A stretch of DNA of 64,000 nt from Symbiodinium natans (GCA_905221605.1 CAJNDS010002190.1:1066788-1130787), one strand, 5' to 3'. Positions 1 through 9,440 are shown, counted from the first letter of the stretch. Numbers and translations: made by a program. Notes: generated by a model from the letters alone, not told the origin.

Positions 1-842
1 CTCCCCTTCCTCTATCCGGGAGGCCTCGTCCTCTGTCCCTTTCTCCTTCGTCTCGAGGTAGCGCTGCAGGATTGCCTCCGTGGCTTCCCCAACCTTCACA
101 AGGTCCTCTACATTCTCCCGGTTCAGGGACAAAGTGCGCTTGCCATCGTCCTGGGTCGTCTCAGTGAGGTTGTCGCCAAATCTGACCACATCCTCCATCC
201 ACTCTTCTTCCCAAATCGGGTCCTTGTTGTAGGCCTCGACGACAAGTCCTCCTCCACGGATGGTTTGGCGTTTCGCCAGGTCGCCGACTTCAAATGGGCA
301 AGGCTTATCTTCTCGACCATGGATCCAAAGCACAGCCGGTTGGAGCGCGCGCCACGCCTCCATGGCATCACATCCACCGACTATCCCATTGTCAAGCTCG
401 TCATAAAAGAGGGGCTCGGCCGTGGGGTAGTCCATGGCGCTAAGTTCCAGGGTCTTCTCCCATCCTCCGATCTCCATGAGAGACACGCTCTCGACTCCGC
501 GTGGGGTCGGGAGCAATTCTGAGGCGCACATCGATGCTGCGATGGTGCACCAAGTCGTCAGTGCGGACAGGCGTTTTGCCTTTCCCCATAGCTGCTTCCG
601 GACGCTCTTCTTGGGCCTCGTGGTCTCCTGGAAAGTGTCATCTCCTCCTCGGGCTTTGGGAAGACCGCGAAGAGGAAAACGAAGATCTCGAAGGACATCG
701 CGTTCCCGTTGTTCAAGTCCTGGGTATCCTCTTGATGAAAACAAAGCCAAACACCATCTCTCGCCGGCCCAGTCCTCGGTCGCGTGGTAGCGTTTGGGGT
801 CTATCCGAAGTGGTGCTTCCTTTTTGAGACCACCCGCCCAGG
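1..842 (-). CDS. Polyprotein continuation past the dioxygenase-like module
   Basis: I translated the minus strand from 840 to 1 in one frame and found no stop in about 280 codons, far longer than expected by chance. It starts with GGLKKEAPLRIDPKRYHATE, which continues the previous module after a frameshift, then GERWCLALFSSRGYP, a basic helix QLWGKAKRLSALTTW, EIGGWEKTLEL, PFEVGDLAKRQT, YNKDPIWEEEWMEDVVRFGD and acidic helices with ENVEDLVKVGEATEAILQRY at the window edge. No start codon is expected because this is an internal part of a polyprotein. The reverse transcriptase normally follows further downstream, outside the window. Confidence 0.6.
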
Positions 843-1766
843 AATCTTTTCACCGAGGGAGCCGGGCTTGTCCTTCCAGACGATCTCGGACTCGGACAAC
901 TCGTCGGGATCCGTGACATGGAGCCAGAGGCCCCCACCTGAGAAATCTCCGATAGTCACAGTGATCACCTCGGTCCCTCCCAAGTTGTGAACGTCCTTGT
1001 GCACCGAGGTCTGAACATCCTTCAGAAGGACGAAGGACGTCCAGCTCCCGGAGACCTTGTTGCGCATGCACATGTTGATGTATCGGATGGTCCAAGGAAG
1101 CTCCGTGCTGCGTGAAGTGATGCCGCGCAGCCCGCCATGTGTGTAGAGGCCCCCGACGAAGGACTGCCCACTAGTCCCGTGGCCTCCTTGGATGTTCCTG
1201 TGCTTCCTGGTCTTCTTGAGGGGAATGGCTCGCACTAGCTCTGTCAGGTCGTCATAGTCGAATTTCTTTTCCTGGAGCTTCGTCTTGGCTCTTTTCTCAC
1301 ACTCGGAGATCTTCTGCTTGTAGTCCAGGACTTCATCATGTTCCGGGGTCTCGTGATGGTTTTCCTGAATAACGTACTGCCGGACAAAGTCGTCGTCTTC
1401 ATTGGAGTTGTCATCCGTGCAGTGTGGTCTCCCGGAACTGGGGGTTTGGGTGATTTCGGCGAGGTCACATTGGCCCCCCGCATCCTCCAGGCAGTCCTGG
1501 AAGACCTCGCCATCTTCTTGATTCACATGCCCCCGGGGCGGAGGCCGTGCTGCCCCCTCAACTCCACCAATCGCCTCTCCAAGATTGCTATCTCGTGCTC
1601 CGGGTCCTGGTCCTCGTCCATCTCGCCCGCCTGTGAGGTAGTCGCTGAAGGTGCCGGTCGTCTCGTTGATCTCGGTGGGGTCAAGGGGTAATGAGTCACA
1701 TCCCCGTGGCGTCCCGGATGGGCTCTGCTCTTCGGCGTTCCCCTTGCTGACGTCACCAGGCTCCAC
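801..1766 (-). CDS. Dioxygenase-like module of the retroelement polyprotein
   Basis: An open frame of about 320 codons (GTG at its 5' edge, probably internal to the polyprotein). The first ~120 residues are acidic and low in structure. The second half contains GLYTHGGLRGITSRS, a WTIRYINMCM helix, SWTSFVLLKDVQTSVHKDV and IGDFSGGGLWLHV. The pair VHKDVHN (about 984-1,006) and the downstream GGGLWL strand look like the HxD plus jelly-roll strand of 2-oxoglutarate/Fe(II) oxygenases; I recall this YTHGG...H-x-D-x-H...GGELW module as frequent in dinoflagellate retroelement proteins. Whether it is catalytic is unknown: the distal His expected in such enzymes would lie in the next frame near 785-800 (PKRYHATEDW). 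The frame is lost near 840 by a one-base shift; the protein continues in the following feature. Confidence 0.55.
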   Translation of the reverse strand: MEPGDVSKGNAEEQSPSGTPRGCDSLPLDPTEINETTGTFSDYLTGGRDGRGPGPGARDSNLGEAIGGVEGAARPPPRGHVNQEDGEVFQDCLEDAGGQCDLAEITQTPSSGRPHCTDDNSNEDDDFVRQYVIQENHHETPEHDEVLDYKQKISECEKRAKTKLQEKKFDYDDLTELVRAIPLKKTRKHRNIQGGHGTSGQSFVGGLYTHGGLRGITSRSTELPWTIRYINMCMRNKVSGSWTSFVLLKDVQTSVHKDVHNLGGTEVITVTIGDFSGGGLWLHVTDPDELSESEIVWKDKPGSLGEKIPGRVVSKRKHHFG

Positions 1767-2830
1767 ACCGACGCGGGCTCCTCCTCCGGGTTGCCATGTC
1801 CTCCGGGTCGATGTAGCTCGTCGAGGCCCTGTTCGTGGTGGTCGACTCTGCCTCCCTCTCGCACCAGGTAGCGTACATCTTCAGGTCTTCGCTGGCGTTG
1901 CTGTTGTTCTGCTACCCCGGAGGGGTCTCGTGGAACATCAGTCCCTTGAAGCGGCCGAAGGTCATGAGGGTTTGAGGCCCCATACCCCCATTGTCTCTCA
2001 GCATTCTCATGAGGACGCCTTTGTTTGCCTTCACCGGCGGGGACATCCCGGCTGCCACCGCCGCATCCTCGAGCTCCGTCAGCGTCATCTTGCTCAAGTT
2101 CTGGATTGAGAGGCTCGACCCAGTGTTCTGCCCGGCGATGTCCTCCTGGATGATGGAGCGAATCTCCCCGTTGGTCCACTTGGGGTGCGTCATCAACCCC
2201 CGGGCTTCCGCCTCCCGCAACAGTTCTTCCCTGTTGAGCTCCCATAGTCCCTTCTGCTTCGTCACGATGGGGGCGGTCAAGAGGACTGTCTTCGGGGCCA
2301 TGGGATGGGCACGAAGCACTGTGGAGATTGGGCACAGGGTGCGATCTGCTAAAGATTGATCTCCCGATCCACAAAAGCGGAAAAGCGGACTTGCTCTCTG
2401 CTTTCCGCCATTCATCATGGACAGGGGCGTACTCTCGGAAGGACTTACAGGAGATTCCCTCGGTGGTTCTGAGATGTCCCAAGGAGCTCATTAATGCAGC
2501 CTTCTGATCCTGATACTCTGTGTTCCAACTTCCAGGATCGAAAAAGGACCTCCTAGGTACGACATGGATCCTCACCAAAGTGTACTCACCCTCTATCCAG
2601 AAGTCGTTACTTACGGATGCCTGACGCCACCACATCGCAAAGGTCTTGGGGTTGAGCTTATCCATGAGCAACATGTTGCGTACAGTTTCACCAATCTTCT
2701 TGGGATAGAACACAGGTGGGTTGCTTTGGGTAGGAGATCTCAAACTCAGTGGGGAATGCGCTGACCTCGATGGCTCTTTGGGAGGTACTTGTCGGGAATG
2801 TACATGTACTTGTCGAGGGTCATCTTGAGA
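1523..2830 (-). pseudogene. Polyprotein middle region with SAP-like and FGRFKG blocks, interrupted
   Basis: Two overlapping frames carry the original protein. From about 2,700 to 2,400 one frame reads KKIGETVRNMLLMDKLNPK, then WIEGEYTLVRIHVVPRRSFF, a block recurrent in dinoflagellate retroelement proteins. From 2,418 to 1,915 another frame gives two helical segments (LWELNREELLREAEARGL and LSKMTLTELEDAAVAAGM), the second with a SAP-domain-like spacing often linked to nucleic-acid binding, then TFGRFKGLMFHETPPG. Exactly after PPG the frame meets TAG (1,912-1,914); beyond it the same frame stays protein-like (KMYATWCEREAE) until about 1,755. A single base change to TAC/TAT would give the expected Tyr, so this looks like a nonsense mutation. 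The long frame 1,523-3,544 is mostly a shadow in its second half. Confidence 0.6.
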
Positions 2831-2844
2831 TACCCCGGGGCCTC

Positions 2845-3700
2845 CTAGAGATACACAAGGAAGATGGGGAGCTTGATGACCGAGTACTTGCTGTTCTGTG
2901 GCTTTCCTATCCGTCTCACAGGCTCGGGGAAGAGGAGGAGGGCCAACCACATCTTCCGAACCAAACTCCTCGACGTTCCCAACCATAAGACTTTCGAAGA
3001 CCTTCCCCTTCCCCCTGAGAACCCCAGCCCCAATATATGACTCGCTCTGCGGGACGATGCGGATCTCGTTCGAGGCCCACTCATGGGACCGAGCATTCTC
3101 CGGAGTCGGACAAACCGGATCTACGGGAAGTGCAGGATGGCCGGTGTCGGTGGTCAGAAGGGGGTAGTCCTCGACTCCCAAGGCGCGAAAGGTCGCGGTG
3201 TTGTGCTGGACATCCATCACCATCCCGAGTCGCCCCAATGCTGGGCGAGACATGAGGAGAGGAACATCAACCCGGACCACGGCGACCTTCAGCCAGATCT
3301 CGAACTTGCCCATGGCGAACCCTACCAGCATGGCATACGAGGCCTCGAAGATGCGTGATGCGCCGAACTTGAAGGACTCCGTGCACTCCATGATCACCGG
3401 CTGGTATCCGACCTTGCCGGCCAAGGTGATATAGTGCTCAATCCATGGTAGGCCCGCCACTGATCTCGAGCACGCCGTGTCCGTGATCGCCGCCAAGGAG
3501 GTGGGGACCTTCTCATGTTCCATATCCCATGTCACATGTACCACGTGGCAGGCATAGCTTGACTTAGGTCCAGTCCCCTTCGTGGCCGCCGAAGACTTTG
3601 CTCGTCGTGGAGGAAGGCATAGGAGAGGACGTAGTGCCGCCGCCCGCTGTCTTGGCCTGGTTCAGCGGACAACAGGCGTGTCGATGCCAGTGCCCTTTGC
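2845..3700 (-). CDS. Retroviral-type aspartic protease region
   Basis: The frame that contains D-T-A-C-S-R-S-V-A-G-L-P-W (about 3,445-3,485) is open from upstream of 3,640, overlapping the gag ORF in another frame. DTACSRSVAG occupies the place of the DTGA active-site loop of retropepsins, with the Gly replaced by Cys; I recall a DTAC variant as common in dinoflagellate copia-like elements. Downstream blocks such as PLLMSRPALGRLGM fit the second half of a retropepsin fold. Continuing in the neighbouring frame the segment LPIFLVYL runs into a stop at 2,845-2,847, after which protein-like sequence (GYLKMTLDKYMYIPDKYLP) resumes in the same frame down to a second stop near 2,755. The region is therefore a decayed protease and linker. 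Confidence 0.7.
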
Positions 3701-4673
3701 GACGGCATCCTGCGCAATAGCTCCTGGCCTTGGCTGCCTCGAGCTTCGCGGTCGCCATCTCCTGGAGAGAGCTCGGATCACTCCCGCGAAGCCGCATGCT
3801 CTCCCTGTATTTGTGCTTCGCCGTCTCATGCGTCATGAACGACTCGTAGTACTCGAGGGCCACTGACTCGGGCACTGCTTCTTCACTGTCGCCTCCATCG
3901 CTGATGCCCTCGCCCTCGTTGTGGTCCTCGGGGATCTCTGCCATGTGCGCCGTCTGAGGTCTCTTGTTCCACCATTCTCGCCTGGGGTTCTTCTCGGGAC
4001 GATGGGTATTCTCCCAGGGCTTTCTCAGGGTACGATCTTGGACGATGGCCGCCTGCTGAAGCATCTTGAGGTTGTACTGGTTCCCTACCGAGGCAAGGAG
4101 GTTGAGCTCCGCTCCCTCCTCCAACTCCATCCTGTCAACGAAGACCCATGCCGATGCCAAGTCTGGAAGAACGCACCCACACTCGTGAAGTCGAGCCAGG
4201 GCCCGGTCGAACTCACTCATGTAGTCTCTGATCGATTGTCCAGGGCGCCTCTTGAGGCGCCTGAAGAAGTCACTCAGGCTCCTCCCCACCTGGGTGATCT
4301 GCACATCCAGGTACCTGTCCTTCACCCACGTGATGAAGTACTCGATGCCGTCCTCGGTGGCCAATCGATCCACGTCCAATCTTTCAGCGTCGATCCAAGC
4401 CTTTCCTGTCAGGGCCTGATACAAGGTGAGCCCTTGTTGATTCGCAGCCAACCTTGTCATCCGTCTCCACGCTGCGATCTGTCGAAGATAGGAGCGAGCG
4501 GTCGCCCCAAGTTCTTCTCCGGGCTCAAGCGCGCCGGAGAAGGTCGGCACCACCATCTTCTCCGATGGACCACGCCCACCGTCTCCATTTCGGGGTGGCC
4601 TGTCTTCGGAGCCCAAGCTTTGTGGCTTCCACCCGTCAGGGAAGGAAGCTCCCTTTTCGCCATCTGGATCCAT
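3564..4673 (-). CDS. gag: Gag-like protein of the retroelement
   Basis: 369 codons starting at an ATG. Gag proteins package retroelement RNA in the cytoplasmic particle. The central part (residues ~40-220) has the helical retrotransposon-gag pattern, including SYLRQIAAWRRMT, a LYQALTGKAW segment and the block RRLKRRPGQSIRDYMSEFDR, which resembles the SLxxLKQG(Q/E)S(I/V)xxYxxxF signature of retrotransposon gag. Near the C terminus (about 3,670-3,715) is a zinc knuckle CAGCRRKGHWHRHAC; its last spacing is five residues, one more than the usual CX2CX4HX4C. The ORF ends 20 bases before the start of the protease ORF, but the protease frame is open upstream across the gag stop, so a frameshift (programmed or mutational) is needed to make a fusion. 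The reading frame upstream of the ATG (to about 5,042) is also partly open, so the true N terminus is uncertain. Confidence 0.8.
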   Translation of the reverse strand: MDPDGEKGASFPDGWKPQSLGSEDRPPRNGDGGRGPSEKMVVPTFSGALEPGEELGATARSYLRQIAAWRRMTRLAANQQGLTLYQALTGKAWIDAERLDVDRLATEDGIEYFITWVKDRYLDVQITQVGRSLSDFFRRLKRRPGQSIRDYMSEFDRALARLHECGCVLPDLASAWVFVDRMELEEGAELNLLASVGNQYNLKMLQQAAIVQDRTLRKPWENTHRPEKNPRREWWNKRPQTAHMAEIPEDHNEGEGISDGGDSEEAVPESVALEYYESFMTHETAKHKYRESMRLRGSDPSSLQEMATAKLEAAKARSYCAGCRRKGHWHRHACCPLNQAKTAGGGTTSSPMPSSTTSKVFGGHEGDWT

Positions 4674-5069
4674 GCCACCCGCGGACCCAGAGCCAGTGGA
4701 GGTAGTACCCCAAGTCTCGCCTCGGCTTGCCCTTCTCGCATGGCCATCACAGCCGTGACCCCAGTCTCCGGCTGCCCACTGGCCATCTCCCCAGGAGTAT
4801 CCCCACTAGGAAGAATCCCGGCCTGCACTCCAGCTCCATCCAAACTTGCCGTCCGAAGGTTCAGGACGGTTTGCACCCACACGATCATGTGCTCCGACTT
4901 GATCATCACCTCTGCCGCCGCACCGTCCATCAACGCCATCACCGTCAACATGCGGCGGATCATGTAAAGGGAAAGTACGAGGTCGCGGACCAACGGGCTC
5001 ATAGAACGAACCACTCACACCGCATGCGGGCACGGCCGACATGATACGAAGGACAACCCTGGAGCCGTA

Positions 5070-5081
5070 GCTCCGCTACCA
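5070..5081 (-). promoter_or_regulatory. Possible primer-binding site of the retroelement
   Basis: On the minus strand, about 400 bases before the gag ATG, the 12-mer TGGTAGCGGAGC resembles the TGGTATCAGAGC primer-binding site of many copia elements (complementary to initiator tRNA-Met 3' end) and a tRNA ending GCTCCGCTACCA. The bases just upstream (AGAT) do not form the expected CA end of a 5' LTR and no LTR copy is seen, so this is tentative. Confidence 0.3.
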
Positions 5082-5095
5082 ATCTAAAACTAAGA

Positions 5096-6415
5096 AAAGA
5101 CCCTCGGGGCCCGGCCTCCGCCACTCGCTCCTTTTCCATTCGGAGCCAAACTCGTGTGCCTTCGGAAAGAAAGTCGGACGCCTGCCAGGAGGGCTACGGG
5201 GGGGTTTCTTCCACAGCTTTACATTTATTTAGGGGGTTAGGGGTTTAAGGGTTTAAGGTTTTTGGGTTCAGGGTGTAGGGTGTAGGGGCTTACGGATTTA
5301 GGGTTCAGGGTGTAGGCTTAGGGATTTCGGGGATGTAGGGCTTTAGGGGTTCACACGGGTTCAGAGGGTCGCCATGTCGGGGTTGGGATAGGTAGCCTTA
5401 CGTAGAGATTCACTCTCAGCTACCCGTGGAGTACCCGGGAGCTGAGAACAAGGCCTGATTGGGGCTTCATAAGACAGAAACATGCCTCAGCCCACTTACG
5501 CCCTAGCCGAACCCTAAACTCTGCAAAGCACAAACAGGACACCAAGAAGAGTTCAGGGTGTAGGGTTTGGGGTTTAGGGCCCCCTCTACTTCTCCCACTG
5601 CCGGAAGCCCCACCCCTGAGCCCGAAATCCACTAAAGCCACAATGTGGGATGATAAAAACCCCCCGGTATTGAAAAGGGTTTAGGGTTTAGGGTTCAAGG
5701 TTTAGGGTTTAGGGTTTAGGGTTTAGAAGTAAAGCGAAGCACTCCGAGAGGATCAGATGTGGGTTTTGCCTAAACCCTCGCAACTTTGACGTGTAGGGTT
5801 TGGGGTTTGGGGTTGTGAGGGTTCAGGGTTCAGGGTTTTGGGCTCTTCAACTGAAAGCCTTTCTGGGCTCTAAGCTAGGCCTCACCCCAAAGAAACAGCA
5901 GACGAACTAAGGGTCCATGTGCCCAAAATATGCTTGGGCCTCAAAGTCGTGGCTTCTGAAGTGCTTAAGAGCCCAGGTAAACCCCCTAAACCCTAAACCC
6001 CAAACCCCAAACCCTAAACCCTAAACCCTAAACCCTAAACCCTGAACCCTGAACCCTGAACCCTAAACCCTGAACCCTGAACCCTAAACCCATGTACCCG
6101 TAGGGCAAGGCCCTGAGGGCCCCAACTCCCCGAGGTGATGCAACCCGACGGGAAGTGCCGCGGTCTTGGGGGGGGGGAGGGGGGACGGTTAGGGTTTAGG
6201 GTTCAGGGTTAGTTAAGGGTTTAGGGTTTAGGGTTATTAGTTATAAGGGTTTTGGGTTTAGGGGTTAGAGTTTGTTTTTGTTGGGGGGGGGGGGGGGGGG
6301 GGGGGGGGGGTTGGTTTTCGGTGGGAGGTTTACAAGGTTCAGGTGTTTAGGGCCGAGGGTCACCCAGGCATGCCTTTGCATCTGTCAGATTCCGGTTCTG
6401 AAGCAGCGAGATCTA
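5096..6415. repeat. Boundary zone and first telomeric-repeat region
   Basis: 5,096-5,215 is unassigned sequence next to the retroelement. At 5,216 the composition changes abruptly to degenerate and perfect TTTAGGG, first in TTTAGGG and from 5,985 in CCCTAAA orientation. It includes a family D MITE remnant (5,909-5,975) that ends in a CCCTAAA array, and a G run at 6,284-6,310. I see no convincing exon; 6,101-6,160 (GKALRAPTPRGDATRREVPR) is a weak one. Confidence 0.8.
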
Positions 6416-6511
6416 CCAGGACGGGCTAATTAGACCCTTATAACCCCTTTAAAAAAGGCCCTTTATAGGGCTGATTATGGGGATTATAGGGCCTATCATA
6501 GCCCATCCTGG
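6416..6511. mobile_element. MITE family F copy (TA target site)
   Basis: Terminal inverted repeats CCAGGACGGGCTA...TAGCCCATCCTGG flanked on both sides by TA, the signature of Tc1/mariner-type MITEs. Related copies: 6,717-6,790 (left end replaced by an array), 8,668-8,757 and 53,286-53,380. The internal AAGGCCCTTTATAGGG stretch is conserved. Confidence 0.8.
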
Positions 6512-6540
6512 TACCATGGCTTGTGCATAGACTTCTCGAG

Positions 6541-6650
6541 TCCCCAAGACCGATGCCGGAGCCCCCGCAGGGCGGCTTCTTCGCCAGGCCAGCAAAGATG
6601 CCCACAGAAGGGCCTACAAGTGCCACCGTTCCCAGCATGGGCTAGCAACC
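6541..6650 (+). CDS. Candidate exon, function unknown
   Basis: Open for 36 codons in the frame VPKTDAGAPAGRLLRQASKD and onward through AYKCHRSQHGLAT. It is bounded by an AG at 6,539-6,540, just right of a family F MITE, and by GTTTAG of a telomeric array at 6,651. The motif GTCCCCAAG recurs at about 6,925, also in a coding-like island (VPKNVFKAKKREEQ). Product unknown; supported only by open frame and splice-like edges. Confidence 0.4.
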
Positions 6651-7029
6651 GTTTAGGGTTCAGGGTTTAGGGTTTAGGGTTTAGGGTTTACGGTTTAGGG
6701 CTATTGTAATTACCCTCTCACCCCCTGAGAAAAGGCACTTTACAGGGTTGATTACGGGGATTATAGGGCTTTGTAGCCCGTCCTGGTCCGAGGGCACCTT
6801 CATCCGTGAAGCGTGCCAGGTGCGCACGTGCGCGATTGCGGCCATGCGCAGCGCCGCACCTTTGCTCTGCGTGATTCACACAGAACAAATGTGCGGCACT
6901 GCCCCTCTTAGACTGGCGAGTCCCCAAGAACGTCTTCAAAGCTAAGAAAAGAGAGGAGCAGGTTTTGGCAGCTGGCACAGTTAGTATGAATCCGTATCGT
7001 CGCCGCTACTGCAATTTAAGATGTGGGGA

Positions 7030-7089
7030 CAGATCATGCACATGAGTGCCAGGGAGGCGGTCCTCCCTGGCGCTCATGTGCATGATCTG
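7030..7089. repeat. 28-bp-arm hairpin
   Basis: CAGATCATGCACATGAG at 7,030 pairs with its reverse complement ending at 7,089. The arms are 28 bases with one mismatch and a 4-base loop (CGGT). It lies at the start of the following ORF and could be a foldback remnant. Confidence 0.85.
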
Positions 7090-7657
7090 CAAGGGTGTGG
7101 AAGCAAAATGGGTTGTAGCTGTGGAGGAGCTATTGCGCCAGGTGGGCGTTGATGATCTCGTCACCGCACCGATACTCGAGCGGCTCAGAGTTTTTGGGGC
7201 AACAGTGGAGTATCAGCAGCAGGGGCATAGCTTCTTCCCTGATGAGGAGCTCACACCACGATATGAAGGCCAAGAGCAGTATGCCGTCGCAGAGGAGCTC
7301 CTGGGCCCTGGACCGGCTGGAAGAATATATTGTTGTTGGTTGTCGGAACCTCGGGAAGGGGAAATCTGCAAAAGACCCGGCGGCCAAGATCGCAAGTTCA
7401 AGGAAGGGGTCTGCAATGGCTTGGATCCGCAAACAAGGATGCCTCCAGAGGTTTCTTTGACTGCTCAGATGCGGGGTGGAAAGAGCAGTGACAGCTGCTC
7501 TTTGCAGCCACCTCGCAGTGTATTAGAGTGGCTGTGTCCTGTGGCTCTCGCAGCAATCCAGTGCGACTTGCTGCGCCTACCGTTTTTGCAGCTACTCGTG
7601 GAAACTGCCGCGTTTCTGCTCAAAGAAATAGTAGGGGCTTGGTACCCTAAACCCTAA
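7046..7657 (+). CDS. Hypothetical ORF of 203 codons
   Basis: A GTG- or ATG-started frame open from 7,046 to 7,657 where a CCCTAAA array supplies the stop region. Segments such as AKWVVAVEELLRQVGVDDLV and LEWLCPVALAAIQCDLLRL look protein-like; no family was recognised. Several internal TGCAG and CTCAG acceptor-like sites mean it may contain introns and this frame may not be the real one. It is one of few telomere-free stretches of this length. Confidence 0.3.
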   Translation: MPGRRSSLALMCMICKGVEAKWVVAVEELLRQVGVDDLVTAPILERLRVFGATVEYQQQGHSFFPDEELTPRYEGQEQYAVAEELLGPGPAGRIYCCWLSEPREGEICKRPGGQDRKFKEGVCNGLDPQTRMPPEVSLTAQMRGGKSSDSCSLQPPRSVLEWLCPVALAAIQCDLLRLPFLQLLVETAAFLLKEIVGAWYPKP

Positions 7658-7798
7658 ACCCTAAAGCCTAAACCCTAAAGGTCCCTAAAGTATACCCAAA
7701 GCCCTGAGTCCGGGGGACGGCAGGGGGGAGGTAAGTGCGTGTTCGTGTGGGAAGGGGAAATCGGCTTCGGGTTCGAAACTGGGGGGGTCTTGAGGATG

Positions 7799-7919
7799 TT
7801 ACCAAGACCCCTGAAAGGGATCCAAAGGGCAGAACCTCTTAAGGGCTCCTACACAGGCCCAATAGTAGCAAAGGCCAGTATTTGGGGGTTCTACCTGTTT
7901 GGATCGCTTTGTTCTGCGG
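7799..7919. mobile_element. MITE family J copy, right end cut by a telomeric array
   Basis: Matches the J pattern AAGACCCCTG...GGATCCAAA...TTTGGATC. It stops where TTTAGGG begins at 7,920. The best full copy is 18,837-18,962. Confidence 0.55.
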
Positions 7920-8270
7920 TTTAGGGTTTGGGGTGTTAAGGCATAGGGTTTGAGGTGATTCACAGGGTTTAGGGCTTCGGGGTTCGGAGTAGGCTTTTGT
8001 TGGTTTGCGGGTTTTAAGGTGTAGGCTTGGCGACTGGAGGTTCTGAAGTTCGATCAGAGTGTACAGAAGAATTGGGAACCCTTATTCGCCCCCTAAACCC
8101 TAAACCCTAAACCCAAAACCCAAATTCCTAAACCCTAAACCCTAAACCCTAAACCCTAAACCCTAAACCCTAAACCCTAAACCCTAAACCCTAAACCCTA
8201 AACCCTAAACCCTAAACCCTAAACCCTAAACCCTAAACCCTAAACCCTAAACCCTAAACCCTAACCTCCA
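7920..8270. repeat. Degenerate then perfect telomeric repeat, no gene seen
   Basis: 7,920-8,040 is degenerate TTTAGGG; 8,041-8,090 is unassigned; 8,091 onward is the long CCCTAAA array. Confidence 0.85.
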
Positions 8271-8272
8271 GC
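8091..8272. repeat. Long CCCTAAA array
   Basis: About 24 heptamers, nearly perfect, ending directly at the acceptor-like CCTCCAG before the candidate exon at 8,272. One of the longest arrays in the window. Confidence 0.98.
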
Positions 8273-8319
8273 AGAATAAAGAGACCACAAAACTCGAGAA
8301 TTTCGTGCTACAGGCGAAG
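8272..8319 (+). CDS. Candidate 16-codon exon
   Basis: QNKETTKLENFVLQAK between an acceptor-like ACCTCCAG (AG at 8,270-8,271) and the donor GTCAGG. The charged helical composition and exact multiple of three favour a real exon, but the length is short and function is unknown. Confidence 0.45.
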
Positions 8320-9440
8320 GTCAGGTGAACCACATCTATGCAAGGCTGGGCTTGCAGGGTTTCGGGCTTAGGGGTTTAGGGGTTCAGGGTTTAGGGTTTC
8401 GGGTTTAATTAGGGGTTTAGGGGGGGGGGGGGGGGGGTTAGGGTTTAGGGTTAGGGGGTTCCGCGTAAGGCTCCAAAGGGTTCCAAAATTCTTCGAGTGC
8501 CTGTAGGATCTGACACCCTTCAGACCCCCGCCCCCCCCCCCCCCCCCCAAACTCACATCCAGTACAAGCTGTCTTCATTACCGGTTCAGGGTTCAGGTTG
8601 TCATTCCTTTCGTGGTCCAGTCAGCATGGGCGTTTGGAATCACCGGGTCTTCCTTGATTTGGGTGTACTAGGATGGGCTATAGGCCCCTATAATCCCAAT
8701 AGTCAACCCTATAAAAGGCCTTTTTCAGGGGTTAAAGGGCATAATCGGTCGTCCTGGTAAGTGAGGGTTGCAAAAGGGCGCACATCCTGTCATGAGTACT
8801 GCTACGCGCACTCTCTGACACAGCGCTGCTTCGAACCCTTCTTAGCCCTAAACCCTAAACCCTAAATCCTAAACCCTAGACCTAAATCCTAAATCCTAAA
8901 CCCTCAACCTCTTTCAGGTTCGGCCCCTCCGAACAGTCGACTCCTTATAAGGTCTGGGGAATTCTTTTCTGCAGGCCCCAAAGACGAAGTCCTACACCCC
9001 GAACCCTAAACTCAATGATATCTAGAGGGAGACCCTAGACCCTATCAGTACCCCGAACTCGAAGTCCTGTTGGCTCTCTTTAGAAGCCGCTTCTGCGGAT
9101 CACCAAAGAAATTGCCAAGAGCCCTGCAGACCGAGCCGTGATAAGCACAAAGAGACTTGCGGTGAACGGCGATGGTTTCAGGATTAAATAGGGCTCAGGG
9201 CTCGACAAAGTTTACGGTGCAGGGTCTAGGGTCGTCTAGAGTTTAGGAAACACCGAAACGCCACAAAGCTGCACGGAGGAGTGGATAGTTGCTCTCAAGA
9301 GCAACTTCCACAACTTTTATCTGATTGCATTCAATCCCCCACATCCTCCCAGACCGAATCGCCTCAAGCTCGGTCAGGTATCGCTGGTGGTGCCTAGGTC
9401 TGGGTATCCTCTTGGCTTTCCTTGCGGCAGCCTGAGCATG
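8320..9440. other. Mixed repeats with weak exon candidates
   Basis: Contains degenerate telomeric tracts, G and C runs (8,418-8,439; 8,529-8,548), a family F MITE (8,668-8,757, TA on both sides) and islands open in several frames: 8,919-8,953 (FGPSEQSTPYK before GTCTGG) and 9,255-9,440 (open on both strands; plus frame EEWIVALKSNFHNFYLIAFN ends at GTTTAG). None is decisive. Confidence 0.5.

Larger units (their letters stand above)
1..5095 (-). mobile_element. Degenerate LTR-type retroelement, 3' part outside the window
   Basis: Reading on the minus strand from about 5,080 down to 1 there is, in order, a gag-like ORF with a zinc knuckle, a retroviral-type aspartic protease, a linker with a conserved VPRRSFFDP-type segment, a SAP-like helical segment, an FGRFKG block, a dioxygenase-like module and a further open region running off the edge. 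This order matches what I recall of dinoflagellate copia-like polyproteins (established knowledge, not searched). The copy is broken: gag and protease are in different frames, stops interrupt the protease linker (2,845-2,847) and the FGRFKG block (TAG at 1,912-1,914), and a frame change is needed near 840. No integrase, reverse transcriptase or RNase H is visible, and no LTR pair could be recognised. The 5 kb contain no telomeric array and no MITE, unlike everything downstream. Confidence 0.85.

Noticed and set aside
123-937. Plus-strand and alternative-frame ORFs over the retroelement (for example 434-790, 1,651-2,109, 3,921-4,967)
   Set aside because: Shadows of the minus-strand polyprotein; they show no protein motifs.
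5082-5215. 5' LTR of the retroelement
   Set aside because: No TG...CA boundaries, no second copy in the window, and the bases before the candidate primer site do not end in CA.
9255-9440. A firm minus-strand exon (QAAARKAKRIPRPRHHQRYL)
   Set aside because: The plus strand is equally open with a GTTTAG donor; neither can be preferred.
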